Source: Bacteroides helcogenes P 36-108
Lineage (GTDB): Bacteria; Bacteroidota; Bacteroidia; Bacteroidales; Bacteroidaceae
Length of the DNA: 64,000 bases
Reading direction: 5' to 3'
NCBI RefSeq assembly: GCF_000186225.1
Contig: NC_014933.1
Span: 2,294,001 to 2,358,000 of the forward strand
The notes beneath the pieces were generated by a model. The model was given only the letters and a program-made list of their open reading frames with translations. It was not told the origin of the DNA and did no database searches. A program made the position numbers and the translations under genes. Position 1 is the stretch's first letter. Each line of letters begins with the position of its first letter. Positions 63,178 to 64,000 of this stretch are shown in pieces.

Positions 63178-64000
63178 ATGATGAACAGGAAACAATTTTC
63201 ACAGAACATGGCATTCGGGTTGTTCCGTATGCTCAGTCTGGGTGTAGTGGTAATACTTTTCGCTATTCTCGGTTTTATAGTCTATAAGGGCATAGGAGTC
63301 ATCAGTTGGGAATTCCTTACTACTGCTCCTGCCGACGGTATGACGGCCGGGGGCATTTTCCCCGCTATTGTGGGAACATTCTGTCTGATGGCTGGCAGTG
63401 CCCTGTTCGCTTTTCCGGTAGGAGTGATGAGTGGTATCTATATGAACGAGTATGCTCCGAAGGGCTGGATTGTACGCCTTATCCGTGTGATGACGAACAA
63501 TCTGAGTGGCATCCCTTCCATTGTGTTCGGTTTGTTCGGCATGGCGCTGTTTGTCAACTACATGGATTTTGGTGACAGTATTCTTGCAGGTTCGCTTACT
63601 TTGGGGCTGCTCAGTCTGCCGTTGGTTATCCGCACCACGGAAGAGGCCCTGAAAACCATTCCCGACAGTCTGCGTGAGGGCAGCCGTGCTTTGGGAGCAA
63701 CCAAGCTCCAGACCATCTGGCATGTTGTCCTTCCTATGGGCATGCCCAATATCATCACCGGGCTGATCCTGGCTTTGGGACGTGTTTCCGGCGAGACGGC
63801 GCCTATTCTCTTTACCTGCGCCGCATACTTTCTGCCGCAGTTGCCTGCCGGCATTCTGGACCAGTGCATGGCATTGCCCTATCATTTGTATGTCATCTCT
63901 ACCAGCGGAACTGACATGGAAGCCCAGCTTCCCATAGCTTATGGCACTGCATTGGTGCTGATAGTAATTATCCTTTTGGTAAACCTTCTGGCAAACGCCT
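63178..64000 (+). CDS. pstA: Phosphate ABC transporter permease PstA (3' end outside window)
   Basis: 274 complete codons of PstA, starting two bases after pstC. An N-terminal helix (about 18-40) is followed by ITSWEFL-like sequence (ISWEFLTTAP), GGIFPAIVGTFCLM and the EAA-type loop DSLREGSRALGATKLQTIWH near residue 160. GRVSGETAPILFT is the PstA block. The pstB ATPase and phoU are expected just beyond the right edge. Confidence 0.93.
   Translation, partial: MMNRKQFSQNMAFGLFRMLSLGVVVILFAILGFIVYKGIGVISWEFLTTAPADGMTAGGIFPAIVGTFCLMAGSALFAFPVGVMSGIYMNEYAPKGWIVRLIRVMTNNLSGIPSIVFGLFGMALFVNYMDFGDSILAGSLTLGLLSLPLVIRTTEEALKTIPDSLREGSRALGATKLQTIWHVVLPMGMPNIITGLILALGRVSGETAPILFTCAAYFLPQLPAGILDQCMALPYHLYVISTSGTDMEAQLPIAYGTALVLIVIILLVNLLANA

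Overview
The window looks like a chromosomal segment of a gut Bacteroidales bacterium, most likely Bacteroides or Phocaeicola. Four things point there. Promoters repeatedly fit the Bacteroides pattern (TTTG or TTG, about 19-21 bases, then TAnnTTTG). There is a SusC/SusD polysaccharide-utilisation locus under an ECF sigma/FecR pair. Many families typical of Bacteroidales are present (DUF3127, DUF4348, DUF4494, an SDR-type threonine dehydrogenase, an Mpi-like serine recombinase). Shine-Dalgarno signals are generally weak. I see no rRNA, CRISPR array, insertion sequence or prophage. All calls come from reading the sequence; no database search was run.

Layout. Bases 1-6241 (minus strand) hold an envelope export operon: an RND/MMPL permease, a LolA-like periplasmic carrier, a DUF1302-like outer-membrane barrel and an ABC exporter that runs off the left edge. 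Its leader has a 15-codon ORF and a strong hairpin terminator. Bases 6396-8906 are a divergent Crp/Fnr regulator and hydroxylamine reductase (hcp) pair sharing a palindromic operator. A PfkB kinase, a membrane-anchored metallo-hydrolase, an unknown protein and a divergent DXS paralogue follow. Bases 13750-24290 are a complete PUL: sigma, anti-sigma, SusC, SusD, GH18 endoglycosidase and two surface lipoproteins, probably directed at host N-glycans, with a possible antisense sRNA in front of susC.

Bases 24700-32260 contain tRNA-Asp, purU, hisH-hisA-hisF-hisIE, ftsE, lysC and lysA. Ferritin and a divergent kbl/threonine dehydrogenase pair (threonine to glycine and acetyl-CoA) come next, then DUF4348, murB, a PhnP-like hydrolase and a DUF3352 protein. 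Bases 39780-47755 are a replication/repair and cofactor block: an SSB-like DUF3127 protein, dnaN, a DnaQ-like exonuclease, coaBC, recN, an RlmB-like methyltransferase and a pseudoprotease-TPR protein. Bases 47991-60940 hold ridA, folC, phoH, a CapD-like sugar dehydratase, a DHODH-like protein, a YggS-family protein, DUF4494, the DNA invertase, tpx, a DedA protein, a TPR protein and glnS. The right end is a divergent phosphate-uptake locus, pstS / pstC-pstA (pstA cut by the window edge), with PhoB-like direct repeats facing both ways.

Nearly every convergent gene pair is separated by a long, almost perfect hairpin that can terminate transcription from either side.
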